From: Dimorphilus gyrociliatus
Taxonomy: Eukaryota; Annelida; Polychaeta; Dinophilidae
Reading direction: 5' to 3'
Assembly (NCBI GenBank): GCA_904063045.1
Contig: CAJFCJ010000001.1
Coordinates: 1,867,501-1,931,500, forward strand
DNA: 64,000 bases
Numbering within the stretch: the stretch's first letter is position 1; each line of letters opens with the position of its first letter. The position numbers and the translations under genes were made by a program. A model generated the notes under the pieces. It was given only the letters and a program-made list of their open reading frames with translations. It ran no database searches and had not been told where the DNA came from. Positions 23,026-35,100 of this stretch are shown piece after piece.

Positions 23026-26000
23026 ATGTCAACGGACGAAGGTCGCGTTAATGACGATACATGGAATTTAGAAGAAAAATTCGCAGAAACCATTTCCGGC
23101 CTATGCTTTATAAAAAATATATTTATAGAAGCAGTACGAAAATACGAAGATATGATGAAAGAAAGGAACCACTATCGTAAACTCTGCGACGTTCATTACG
23201 TAAGTAAAAATTATAGGATGCTTTTAACCTCTGGCACGTTCAATTTCCGTTTTTCCCAAAGGCGTCTAAGACGGACGAAATGGAGTTGAACGCCTTAAAA
23301 AGCCTAGTCAGAAAAATTGAAAGAGAGAATTATGGTGCCATTTTAAAAGCTGCCTACCCATTTAAATTAGACAACCATAAAAGGTTAACTGACCGCTTAG
23401 AGAGCGTAACCTCTCAACGGGACGGATTGTCCGAGTTGGTCGATCGACTTCGCCATTCGTATTTATTGGCGGTCGATGATTTGAAGCGAATTCGTGCGCA
23501 ACGAGATGAAGTATTATTAGAATATACGAATGTGATGAAAGAACGTGATACGGTTCTCAAAGAATCGGATGAAACTTATTCAAAATTGACAGAAATCGAA
23601 CGGCAATACGAAAAGACTAGGCGAGAGCGCGCTAGGCTTAATTCGATTGCCGACCAACTGCAAAGCGAATTGGCAAGAGTAAAAAAGGAATTGGTCGACT
23701 GGAAGAATTCTACCAGTTTCTTGGAGAAAGAATACGATCGTTTGCTTAATAAACAAAGTAAACATTAAAAAAAACCCGCTATTTTTTATCCCTATTCCTT
23801 CTTCGACTTAATTAAATTAACCACGCTTAATTGATATGCAGGCAAAGAAACGGAAATTGAAACCTTAAAAATGCGCTTGCAGTCTTCGATCGATGAGAGG
23901 AAAAGGATTAGCGTCGAAAAAGACAATTTACAAGCGATTATAAATACTTTTATCCAACAAGATGCCGAACTGTTTAAACAGTTATACAATAATGATCAAC
24001 AGCAAATAGACCAAATAAAACTTCTAAAAAAGAATCGAAGTCAGGATTCGGCTATCGATGCCGATGGCGACGAAGTGGAAATTTTAGAGTTCGATTTGGT
24101 AAATAGCCTAGAACGGAATAAATATTTAAATAATAATCATATGAAAAAGAGAATACTATTTAAAGAAGATATAATTATATGAATAGTATTTTCTTTTGTT
24201 ATGTTCAATTCTATATTGATACTAATTCACTTTGATTAAGTATGTCAGGTGTTTTTATCTCTCTCTTTTTTTTCCCTCTTCACCTTCTATAGCCCGCCCT
24301 AACAACGCCGGCAGATATAGATCTAGTTGCCGGTAACGACGATTTGAAATTCGTTAGAGATGTCAGGCCACCGGCGTCGGAAAGGCTCAGGTTCGATTCT
24401 TTTTCTTTTTGCCTTACGTCTATAAATGAAGTTTTATTTTGCTTTCTTACCAAATAGAATAAATGATGCTGTAATAAGTATCAACGGTCATGAGGTATCG
24501 GGTTACAATCAACAGATGGCGCTCAGAATTTTGAGAACATCCCTTTTATCCGGTCAAACCCACTTAGTTGTCAAACGTAGGAAGCCAACTGGTAATTTGG
24601 AGGTTATACATATAAGAAACAGAGACGACTATGGTATGTAATATTATTACAATGCTTATAAGAGCTATTTGTCAGGCCTATAAATATAAAAAGGTACGGG
24701 ACTTTGCGTGGAAAGAGGAACTTTTATATCGCAAGTTATTCATAATTCTTCGGCCTATTATACTGGAAAATGTAATCGAGGAGATAGAATTCTAAACGTT
24801 AGTATACGATTGAAATGGTAAACTACTCAGGATCTTTTAGGATCTTTTAGATATTAAATTTTTATTATTCGCTATGTATACTAATATACTGTATATGTTG
24901 AACCAAAGAAATGCAGTATAAAACCATACGTTTCTTTCTACCGAAAAATAGGTTAATGGAAAGGACGTTGACTCAATGTCTGAAGCCGAATTAGAGGAAG
25001 CGTTGAAGCATTCTGACGATGTCACTCTAATTGTGTCGAAATGGACACCTACTCAAACGCCTTGTTTAACGCAAAGTTCGACGTCTACATCCGGTATAGC
25101 TGTTGATTCGCCTGACGTTAAGTCACCGGTATGGAGCGAATCTAGTCCAGCGGAAGTAAAGAAGACGCCTCCAAGCCAGAGCATTGATATACAACGATCC
25201 GGTTCATGGCCAGAGTCTCTGATATCCTTCGATAATGATTCCAAAGGAAAAATACCAAAGTTCAAAGGCGCTACTCCCGTTGTCCTCCGAGATAGAAGAT
25301 CAACTAACAAAGGGAATCCAAGGCCAATTACCGTTCACTCTTTCAGGCAAATGATACATCCTAACAATTTATCCTATCAGCCGCCTAAATCTCCTAGACC
25401 TGTGCAAACAGTTGGTAGAAGGACGAACTCTTCTAAAATAAATCCACCTGCAGATAAACAAGAAGATTCGTATGGGTACATAAGGGCCTTAATAAATAGG
25501 CATGGAAGGGATGGTGAAATGGATTTGGCTATTGGAGATATTCTCAAAGTAAAAGAAAAGGAGACGAGTAGATGGCTAGTCTCAAAGATAGATCGGCAAG
25601 GCTTCGAAATAGGAGAAGGGATAATACCATCCTTATCAAGGTATACAAATCAATTAATTCTCATATAATTGTTCTAAGGCAATGATATTCTTTCATGTTT
25701 TCTCCCTTTTTTAGATTAGAGGAAGAGCTTCCAAGACAAAGGAATAACGACACCAAAGGAATCAAATATATCGTAAAAAAGGCCTTCTTCCGAAGGAGAA
25801 AGCAAGGAGATAATTTTCATACCACAATCTCTGAAGGTTAATCATTTTATACTGTCTCTTCTCTCTTTTCTTCTTATATTCTTTTCGTACAATTTTTTTT
25901 ACAGACTTTCAAATATTTCAAACGTTAAAAAGAAGAAGAATAAATATAAAACGACCTGTCCTAATTCTGGGTCTATTTTCCAACGAACTATGTGATAGAA

Positions 26001-26697
26001 TAAGCTCATCTTATCCGAAATTATGTAAATATTTTAAAGGTAAGACTAACCAAAGTGAATACAATTTATATAATTTTATTTTGTAACATTTTTTTTTTTA
26101 AAGAAAAAAATCATAGCGAAGACAAGAATTTGAGCCTAATCTGCGAGGTAATTAATTAATTAACTCGATAATCTTTATAAAGTTACATTTATAATTTATA
26201 TATTCTTTTATATCTTTTTACTCTTTTTGTTTTCATTCGCTTCTCTAAGAAATTGCACATTCTGTTCGAGTTTGACGAAGTTGTCTTCTCAAACTTAATT
26301 AAAAACGATCTTCATCCAATTTTGCTCTATCTTCATTACAAAGATGCTAACAAAGTTCTAAGGTAAGCTTTACTAAATGAAATATTGTTATCATCAGCTA
26401 TAAAATAACCTTGACATATCTTTAACAGTAAAGCTTGCGAAAAACAAAAAATATTAGATGAAAATCGTAAAATAAGAAATCGATTAGATTGGAATATTTC
26501 AGGTAAAATAATTTATTCAAATTTATGCACAGACAAAAAAAAACCCCTCCAAGAAATATATTATAAACTGAATTGTATGATTTTAAATAGGTATCGTCGA
26601 CTGCTCTATAGACTTGGATGATACTATAGTAGAATCATTAAAAACAACAATAGAGAATATACAATCATCTCCAGCATTTATACCATTGACAAATTGA
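23026..26697 (+). CDS. DLG5: DLG5-like MAGUK scaffold: coiled coil, two PDZ, SH3, guanylate-kinase-like
   Basis: Thirteen exons in consistent phase: 23026-23199, 23262-23757, 23842-24098, 24293-24390, 24458-24633, 24694-24797, 24952-25640, 25715-25836, 25905-26039, 26104-26147, 26250-26362, 26429-26502 and 26591-26697; about 862 residues. DLG5 is a membrane-associated scaffold for junctions, polarity and centrosome/cilium functions. Order: long N-terminal coiled coil (to about residue 300) ending in DSAIDADGDEVEILEF, as in human DLG5; two back-to-back PDZ domains (RINDAVISINGHEV; then GTGLCVERGTFISQV with NRGDRILNVNGKDV); a Ser/Pro-rich linker; an SH3-like domain (YGYIRALINRHGRDGEMDLA); a basic FFRRRKQ hook; and a degraded guanylate-kinase-like domain (KRPVLILGLFSNELCDRISS). 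Human DLG5 is about 1,919 residues with four PDZ domains, so PDZ3, PDZ4 and much linker are absent. An extra 5' exon may lie at 16966. Confidence 0.9.
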
Positions 26698-26703
26698 TTT
26701 TTG

Positions 26704-26735
<32 letters not shown>

Positions 26736-26748
26736 TATACTGTATATA
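26704..26748. repeat. TA microsatellite
   Basis: A TA-rich tract ending in TATATACTGTATATA, just after the DLG5 stop codon and so probably in its 3' UTR. Confidence 0.9.
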
Positions 26749-27025
26749 AACTGTAAATATATTCAAACTTCCATTGATTTTGCTCAACATTTTTCTTTAA
26801 TAGTCCAACAAAAAAGGAAACAATAACAATAATAAATAAATAAATATCAATAAATGAAATTAACAAACATAAATAAACACAAAATTCTTTGATAAAAGAT
26901 AAAGGATAATAAAGATTTGTTTTTTTACTATAAATAATAATCATAATAAACAAAAAATAACTTCATTTATTTGTTTAAATGACCTTCGTAATGTTATTTA
27001 TTATATTATCATCATATTTTGTTAA

Positions 27026-27070
27026 ATATATATATATATACTAATATATATATATATATATATATATATT
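27026..27070. repeat. TA microsatellite
   Basis: Two TA runs separated by a short CTAA interruption. Confidence 0.9.
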
Positions 27071-27602
27071 TACAGTGAAAGAAGGCGTTATATTATTAAT
27101 GAGAATTTAATTAAATTATACGTAAATCCTTAGATATAAATTACTTTTCAAATGCAATTTGAAGAGCAATTTGAAGATAAGTTTGTCTTAAAGAAAAAGA
27201 TATAATGCATTGTACTGATTTCAAGTTTTCACCATCTCTAAATAACTTTATAAGTCTATTGATTACATATATAAAAATACTATATACTGTATATAGTTAG
27301 GAAACAATCGATTTTTCTTCGAATTTCAAGCTAATATTAAACGAATAAAGGCGGAAGAGAATAATACAAAATATGGAAGAAAATTGAAAATTCTATCAAA
27401 TACTATTTGTTCAATCTTAAAATAAACTCTAATTTTTAATTTAATCATCAAAATTAATTGTTAGACGTTTTTTAAGCAAAAACTGGAAAATTCAATAAAA
27501 ATTTGATAGGTTTTCCTTTTTTTAAGGTTAAATAAATGAATTCTATTATATTCAAGGTCGAAACGGAGTAGTTTTATATATCCCCTCCCCAAAAAAAACG
27601 GA

Positions 27603-27610
27603 TGACGTCA
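27603..27610. promoter_or_regulatory. Palindromic CRE-type site
   Basis: TGACGTCA, a perfect CREB/ATF consensus, follows a short C-rich and A-rich stretch. No gene start is adjacent, so regulatory use is unproven; a match of this length can occur by chance. Confidence 0.3.
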
Positions 27611-29101
27611 CAAAAATAAAGAGAACAAAGTTTCGATGTTAAATCGACTTTTTTCCTTTCCTTCTATAGGTCAATTAACACAAAAAAGTTATTCGTTTCG
27701 CTATATTTTCACCCAGTGACGATGTGTTTGTGACCAAAAAGAAAAAATTAATATGATAAAACTTAGAATAACAGTTGAAATATTTACTAATGGTTTCTCT
27801 AATAGCATGAATTATACTGTCTAAAAGTATTTCATAGTTGGAATTCTCAAAAGGGCCGGAAAGAAAAGAATAAAATCATTTTTTACCCCTCGGGGAATGT
27901 TCATAAACAAACTTTTTATGGAAATCGATCATTTATTGTTAGAAAAAACAAATAGATGATTATCTTTGAATTGACAAACTACAGACTGGAAAATATGATG
28001 ATATTAATAAATAAAAATAGATTATAAACGAATATATAAAAAGTGGTTAAAAGTCGAAGATTTAATTTCAATATTACTCTACACCTTTTTCCACTCTAAT
28101 CCTTCTTTCAAATGAGTTATATTTCTTTCTAAAGCCAAATGTATTAATTAATTCCTCATCCTATAAATATACTTAATGTATTGATTTCAGTAAGATTCTA
28201 TATATATCTTCGTCTTCTTTTTCATTTTATCCTTGCCATTTCATTTTGATTAACATCTATTTACAGTTTACCAGAGAATTCTAATATGCATTATACATAC
28301 AAAACATAGCTTTCAATTTAACTAAAGCTACAAGCAGAATGAAAAATTCTTAACTACATTGTATATTTCCTAGAAATGAAGCTTTTTTTTATTTCGTATA
28401 TTTTCTATAAATAAATATACATTGTAGGATTTAAAAGATCTTGTGAAAGTGTCAAGAGAGCGTTAAGGATTTGGCTTTGCGGCTATGTCAAAATTACCTA
28501 GTTTTTTATTTCTATATATTCGAATAATATTAGAATTGTTTGTAGGAAATTGAAATGAGAGTTATATTCAAACCTATTCCAATTCATTCTACCCTCAATT
28601 GAATTAACGATATGCCTTTCCTCCCTATCAGATTCTTCTCTTTCAATAATATAATATAATATTCATATCATTTGGTAAATTAGAGTGGATTTAAAATCAA
28701 AAAACATAATGAAAGGTGAACAGATTAAGAGAAAAAAATTATTTGTTGAGTTTATTGATTAATTTGATGATCAATAAACTAATCATTGAATTTGATTTTA
28801 TTTTTACCTCTCAGATTGAGATGAGAAATGAAATTAGGACTTGAGAATTAATCCTTATTCAATCTACTGATATTGAATAAAAAAAATAATATCTCAAAAA
28901 TAGAGTTACTTTTTATAATAGCATTCTTATTATTAAAATGTTAAGGCTGATTGGTTTTAGAAAGCCTATAAAAATTGATTATTTTTACATTATAGAAAGG
29001 AAATTTGTGACAAGAAATTATTTTTTCTTTATTGACAGCATAAGATGATATTTATTATAAGAATTTAATAAAAATAAGTTCCAAATAAAGAGTTTGTCCG
29101 T

Positions 29102-32100
29102 TTATTTTGTTGGGAGAGGAGCCAAAGCCTCTGTTATAAAAGCATATGGGTTTTTTATTTCATCCTTCAAACCTATAAATAATAAAATCAGTATTAAAGC
29201 TAAAAAGAAATTAAAACGATTTCTGAAAGACACATACCGCTTAATTCGAACAATTGATCGAATGATTGAGCACTCAGCATTTCTTTTTCGTAAATTACTA
29301 GTAATTTATCACTTTGTTCTGTCAAATCATTTCGGCGAATAAACAGAGCGAGATCAGCTGGCCAATGAGCCAGATCACTTTTTACTCTATCAAAGAGAAC
29401 TTTATAATGGGCATCAACTATACACCAAAAAATCACGTAAGGTTTGTAGACTTCAAACGGACAAGGTGACAAATCTGGTAGAACTAGATTGGGAACTTTA
29501 CCATTTTCAGGTTCTCCAAGCACATTTCGGGCATGACTCATGACTATCAGATGCTTCAAAAGGGATAATCGATATTTTTTCCAGGTACCATCATCAAATA
29601 GATGCAAAGCTAATATAGTCCAGAATAGAGCATTATCTACCTCATAGGCATACTGTAGCCATCTCGCGCTACCTGGGGTTTGAATATGACCAATCAAACC
29701 TTCTAGCTCTTTGGTGACAATTCTTGTAGTATTAAGCACGTATAATGCCATATGCATTATATGGGGTACCAATTGCAGATTACTTTGCCTACCACCTCCT
29801 CCACTCTCTCCCGTAAGTGTTCGACTAAGCGCCAAACTAAACAGCAGATATTTTAAATCGTGTAGGGTGTGAGTAACCGTCGCGTCTCTTATACCAGTGC
29901 AGTCTTGAATGTAGGTATTATGCTTTGCTAGATTTGAAGCGAATGAGCTTTCTTGAACATCTGGTCCCCATAGTGGTAATAAGCCATTACATTTGCTGTT
30001 AGAATTGTGTAACAATGCTGATTCCCATTCATCCCTACTTCTCGAGTGGCGAACAGCCGCTACGTGACAGTCAACGTGTACAACGTTCATATGCGTTAGT
30101 GTAGAATAGCCAGCAGATTTTCGACTCTTTGCTTCAAATTCATCCAATTGGGTACGTCTTGTAAAAGTGTAAATGGCTAATACTTTATTTGGTTGATTCT
30201 TATAGCCCTCGCGACAAATACAACAAACCATTCCCGTTTCCTCTTGAATCTCAGCCTCTAGCCATTTGCTCTTTACGTCAGCTTTTACTTGACCTTTTTC
30301 GTTTGTTTTCATTCCTAAACTATCAAGATGTTTATTACGCATGGCAAGGGCTTTTCTTTTCTTTTCAGCCTTAGTTTTTAAACGGAAATCTTCAACAACT
30401 TTCTTCAAACTAGTATGAACTCTGATGCTATCTAGCAGATTTTCTGCTAAAGTTCCTATATTACCATCTGAAGAAACTTGTTCTAATTTGTGGAGAACGT
30501 TTACTAATTCGGAAACACGACTTGCACTAGGGAGGTGCCCTTTTACTAAACCATTTAAAATTCGTAAAACATAAGGGAGGGCTGGCTTTTTTATCATATC
30601 TTTCCAATCATCTTGATCTGTAGCCAGGTAGGTTACTATTGGTGGCGAATGATCTTTCAAATATTTAATACAACAGTCAACAAATCCTTTTTCTAATAAA
30701 AGATCTTTCAACATTTCCCCATTAGCATTCGCTTCTATTCCATTTACAACTTGAGCGAAGCAATCAACGTGCATAACATCTGTAGTAGAATGCTCCTTAT
30801 CAAATTGATCATAAATCAAAAATGGTTCAAAATATTCGGCGAGCGCAATCATCTTTTCACTGTGTCCGAAAGCCAAGAATGGTACAACTTTCATAAGCGC
30901 CTGCAGTAAATTGGATGAGGCTCTTACAAGTGGAGAATGCATATGTTCTAGAAGTAGTAAAAGTTGGCTTGTATCAGCCCCTTGTCTTTTTGTAAAATCA
31001 GCATATTTTTGAGGACTCTGAGCACTTGCTTCTTGTAACACAGCCTCCATAATGGAAAGAACAGATATAGCTAAACTTTCGCATTCACCTTTAAGACAAA
31101 CGTTCAATGCTGTGAGCATAAATGGTATAGTCGATTTGTCTAATAAAGCTAAGCGGCAAATTCTGATTTTCACACAATAGGTAAATAATTTGAACAAAAC
31201 AGTCATTAAATTTCTACCAGTAGTCAAATTTTCGATGGCGGCTAGGCGGTCCAGCATTACATCTAATCCATTACAATTTTCTGCCAAAACGCTCGCCAAA
31301 GCAAATACTTCTTCATCATCTTTTTCCTCACCATTCGAAGAAGTAAGAGAATTTATCATATCTTCAGTAGCATCACCAAGCAGACCTCTCATACGGTAGA
31401 CGACTCTCATAGCTACGGAGTCTCCTTGCTGCGGAACCCATACCTTCCTCCAGACATCTTTTACTGACAGATCCAAAGCAATAATCTTGTTACAGACCAA
31501 CAGTTCCATTCCAGTATCATCTTCCAACAATGCTACCAGTTCGCAGTCGGTGCAAATCTTATTTTTCACATCTCTCATTAATGGACCAATATTAGGAGTT
31601 TTAGTAGAATATGGATTACCAAGCATTCTGCCTTGCAAAAAGTCTTCCTGTTGTGCATCTTTTTCTAAATTTAATAAAATTTCACTGTCGTCTTCCTCTT
31701 CCGGCTTAATCATATTAGCAACTCGTTCAAAAATGAAGACTGGTGTAGTTAAGTCTTCCTTTGGAAATCTTGTCACAGTGTTAATGCAAACGCTCATAAA
31801 ATCTTTCTTCTCTTTTTCTGTCCCAGATGTTAATTGTTCCAAAGCCTCCAGAAATTTACTTTGAGTGTCGTCAAGCAATTTTGTTCTTTGTACTATCATC
31901 TTCTTCAATGACAAGAATGCATTTAAGACTACAGCTAGAAGCACAGATTTTTTACTTTGCTTTATCCATTCGTCATTTACTAAGCTAGTCAATAAACAAG
32001 TTAAGGAATACAAGCACGATCCTCCAGCGACATCGCAATCGAATGTCGACTGCTCTAATTCCATTAACCTATTTACTTGTATATTTATCAATTCACACAA

Positions 32101-35100
32101 TTTCGGAATTAAATCACAGTTGACAACTGCGTAATGACGCCAGCGTTCTTCTTCTATTAGTTTTTTACATAAAATTATTAATTCGCACCCATTACTTCCC
32201 TCAATAGATTCTAAATATGATATAAGCATTGGCAGCAAACTCTTGGTTCTCTGTGACTCATTTAGACTAATTTGTCCTATTAATTGACAGGTAACAACTC
32301 GTAAAGATCTGTTACTTTTACACAAAATGGCTTTTTTCACCCAAGAGTCACGTTTAGAAATCTTTGATCTCCATATATTGACATATTTTTGAACCACGAA
32401 ATATTTATCTGATGGATTTTTCACCCAGTCCACTGAGGCACTTTCCAAAAAGAGATTTGCATTAACGATCGGTAACGCTGCTGTCTTCGATTTTCGCTTT
32501 TCTCCTAGTAGAGATTTCAAAATTCGCACACATGGCAAGGTAACATAATGAACTACACAGGCTGTTTGTATTCGATTTGAAAGGAGTAAGATCTGAAGCA
32601 AGGTTCGAACTCTTAAAGGCCAAGCTTTATCCGACACATCTGAAAGAGAGGCGGCCAGTACAAGTATGCAGTGTCGTACTCCATTACCAAAGAGGAAAGG
32701 AACTTTCTTATATTGGGCTATAGAATTTGTTATTCTTTTTAAAATCAGAGTGTTAACGATATTTGTAGCTTTTTCATCATTACGTATCAAGGCACATATT
32801 AATTTCCTTACTTTGCCTCTATTGTTTATCGTTCCTTTTGGTAAGTTAACATTCAATAAAAGTTTAAAGAATTGCGGTTGGGCCAGTTGAGCACGAATAT
32901 TTTCTTTTGAACATAAAGCTGTTAAAAGGGTGATACAATGCGAGAGTGTGGCATTGGAACAGCCATAGCAATTTTTAGATTTCTTGGAATCTTCAACTAA
33001 TTGACCACCCTTAGTGTACTCAACAAGCTCTTTTCTTGAAGCAACAATTTTTTCTATGCATTTACTTAGATCCTCAAAAGTATTTCGACAATCAACGTTA
33101 TACTTATTAGCCACTTGATGAATAAGGGTACTAACTGCAGCATTTTCACCGCCTTCGCCTGTAGCTATGTCACAGTCGACAACTTTTAAAAGTAAAGTTT
33201 CTAATGTTGGCTTATTTCCCATTAAATCTTTATATAATTTATCAGCTTTTTCTAATAGATTGCTAATACTATTCAGAGCCTTGGCCTTATCGTCTTCACT
33301 TTCGATACTTCCAACATCGCAAGTTGTCCTCGCGTATAGTGAAATATCAACTTTAGCGTATTTGCAAAATCCACAAGCAACGCATAAGAATGGATCTTTC
33401 TCATCGTAGTTTATGGCTCGACATTTATGGCACTGAAATACGTTTTCTCCACAATTTCCACAAACACCGGGAGATGAGGCTACGGTCGCTGAACAACGGG
33501 GACATTGTAAGGTATCTCCCGTACTTATGCTTTTTTCATGAAAGTCAGCATATTCAAACATTAAATTACAAGCTGTGATTGGTAAAGGTAGATCGACTTT
33601 TGCTTCTGCTTGTCCAGCACTTAAACTTACTTTGGATACTTTTTGCCATAATTCCCGTTTGTTCTTCAGTTCAACTATAGCATTCACTGGCCTATTGTTA
33701 TAATAGATATTCAGAGTGCGTATCATCTTCATACGCTTTACATCTGTTAGTTTGAAACTAATTTTATGGATCATATGCGTACTGACCAGCTTAACCAATT
33801 GTGTGTTTGCCGTAAACTTTGTGTCTACTTTTAAAGTTGACAACTTAGCATTTGAAAAGGCTATCTCAGGCGTGTTGCATACCAAGCATGGCTCATTTTC
33901 TAAATAATATCCAATGTCATTATCAACCAAGGGTTGGATTAAATTGGATAAATGCGAATAAAAGGTAGCATTAGGGTGGCTATTCATAGCATCATTTTGT
34001 TCCTTCATCACATCTACAGCTGACTGAACATATTTTGCTATCGTCGACGTTTTTAAATTTGGTGTTCGAAGAGAAAAATAACCCAGCAGATCCACAAATT
34101 GTGCTGCCTTTTCCCCATATTCTTTTAAATCATTCCAAAGACTCCACATTCTATCTAACAATATTCTTTGGTCTTCTCCATTTAAATGTTTCCAGAGAAG
34201 TAAAACAAGAGCATGAACTTGCCAACGAACACCAGTCACGTTTGAATCCAGCATAAGTTTTCGTATCAGATTACTCGATATTAAAGGAGCCAAAAAGGGA
34301 ATTAGATGTTCAGCTATTTGTTCTTCACCCTCTTGAGAAGTCAGAGCGCATTGTAACAGGGATAAACAAGTTGGTGCAACAGCTGAATGGAGACTTACTG
34401 AGCACCATACTAGGAAAGGCAATGTATTGGTATTCTTCATACAATATTGCTGCCAATTTGAGCTCCTTTGATTAGCAATATCCAGACAAAGTTTTAGCTT
34501 TTCAATTACTTTTAGGAGCATATTGTAAGACAACGGCATTTCCTCACCATCATCTAATTGTTTCACTCCCATATCCTTAAATAAGTTTTCAACTCCACTC
34601 ATATAAGCATTTAGGCAGTGTTCGTCGCGAATTTTACGATATTTTTCTTTAGATTGAGCAAATGCTAAAAGCAATTTCCTTATTTGTTTTCTTACCGAGC
34701 TGTCTAATTGAGATAACATCAGGAAATCACACAAAAGAGCATTCCAAGATGACATTGATTCCGGATTCCCCTCATGAACATCAACTTGTTTTTTCATCTG
34801 GTAGACAATTCGAATAACAAACTCAGTTAGAAGTTTTGGATACGATGAAAAAACATCAGTGGAATGACTTTTAACGTATGGCTTCGTGAAGAATGGTGTC
34901 ATATCTGGTAGCTGCATGGTGCTAACCTTAAGAATTTCCCCAGAACTGTGCCAAGCATCTCCAGCATTGTTCCAATGTCTCTCTAGCATTAGCTTTAAAA
35001 TTTTTTCAAATACTTCAAAAAGATTTGACTGTGTGATAACCGATGATGTAAGAGAGTTTATAGCTTGAAGCCAGTCAGCAGGTTTATTTTTACTGACTTT

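Larger units (their letters stand above)
26698..29101. other. AT-rich spacer between DLG5 and UBR4
   Basis: 2.4 kb with no supported coding sequence, between two convergent genes. It holds two TA microsatellites, the motif TATATACTGTATATA twice, and a full CRE-type site at 27603-27610. The minus-strand ORF at 26678-26953 is mostly repeat translation. Confidence 0.6.

Noticed and set aside
22975-23067. Upstream ATG (22975) overlapping the DLG5 start
   Set aside because: It opens a different frame that stops soon after; at most an upstream ORF, not a protein.
26678-26953. Minus-strand ORF with a Tyr-Ile repeat
   Set aside because: It is the translation of a TA microsatellite.
31487-31864. Plus-strand ORFs across 30-42 kb (for example 31487-31864, 41598-41990)
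   Set aside because: All are antisense shadows of the long conserved UBR4 exons; none has family similarity.
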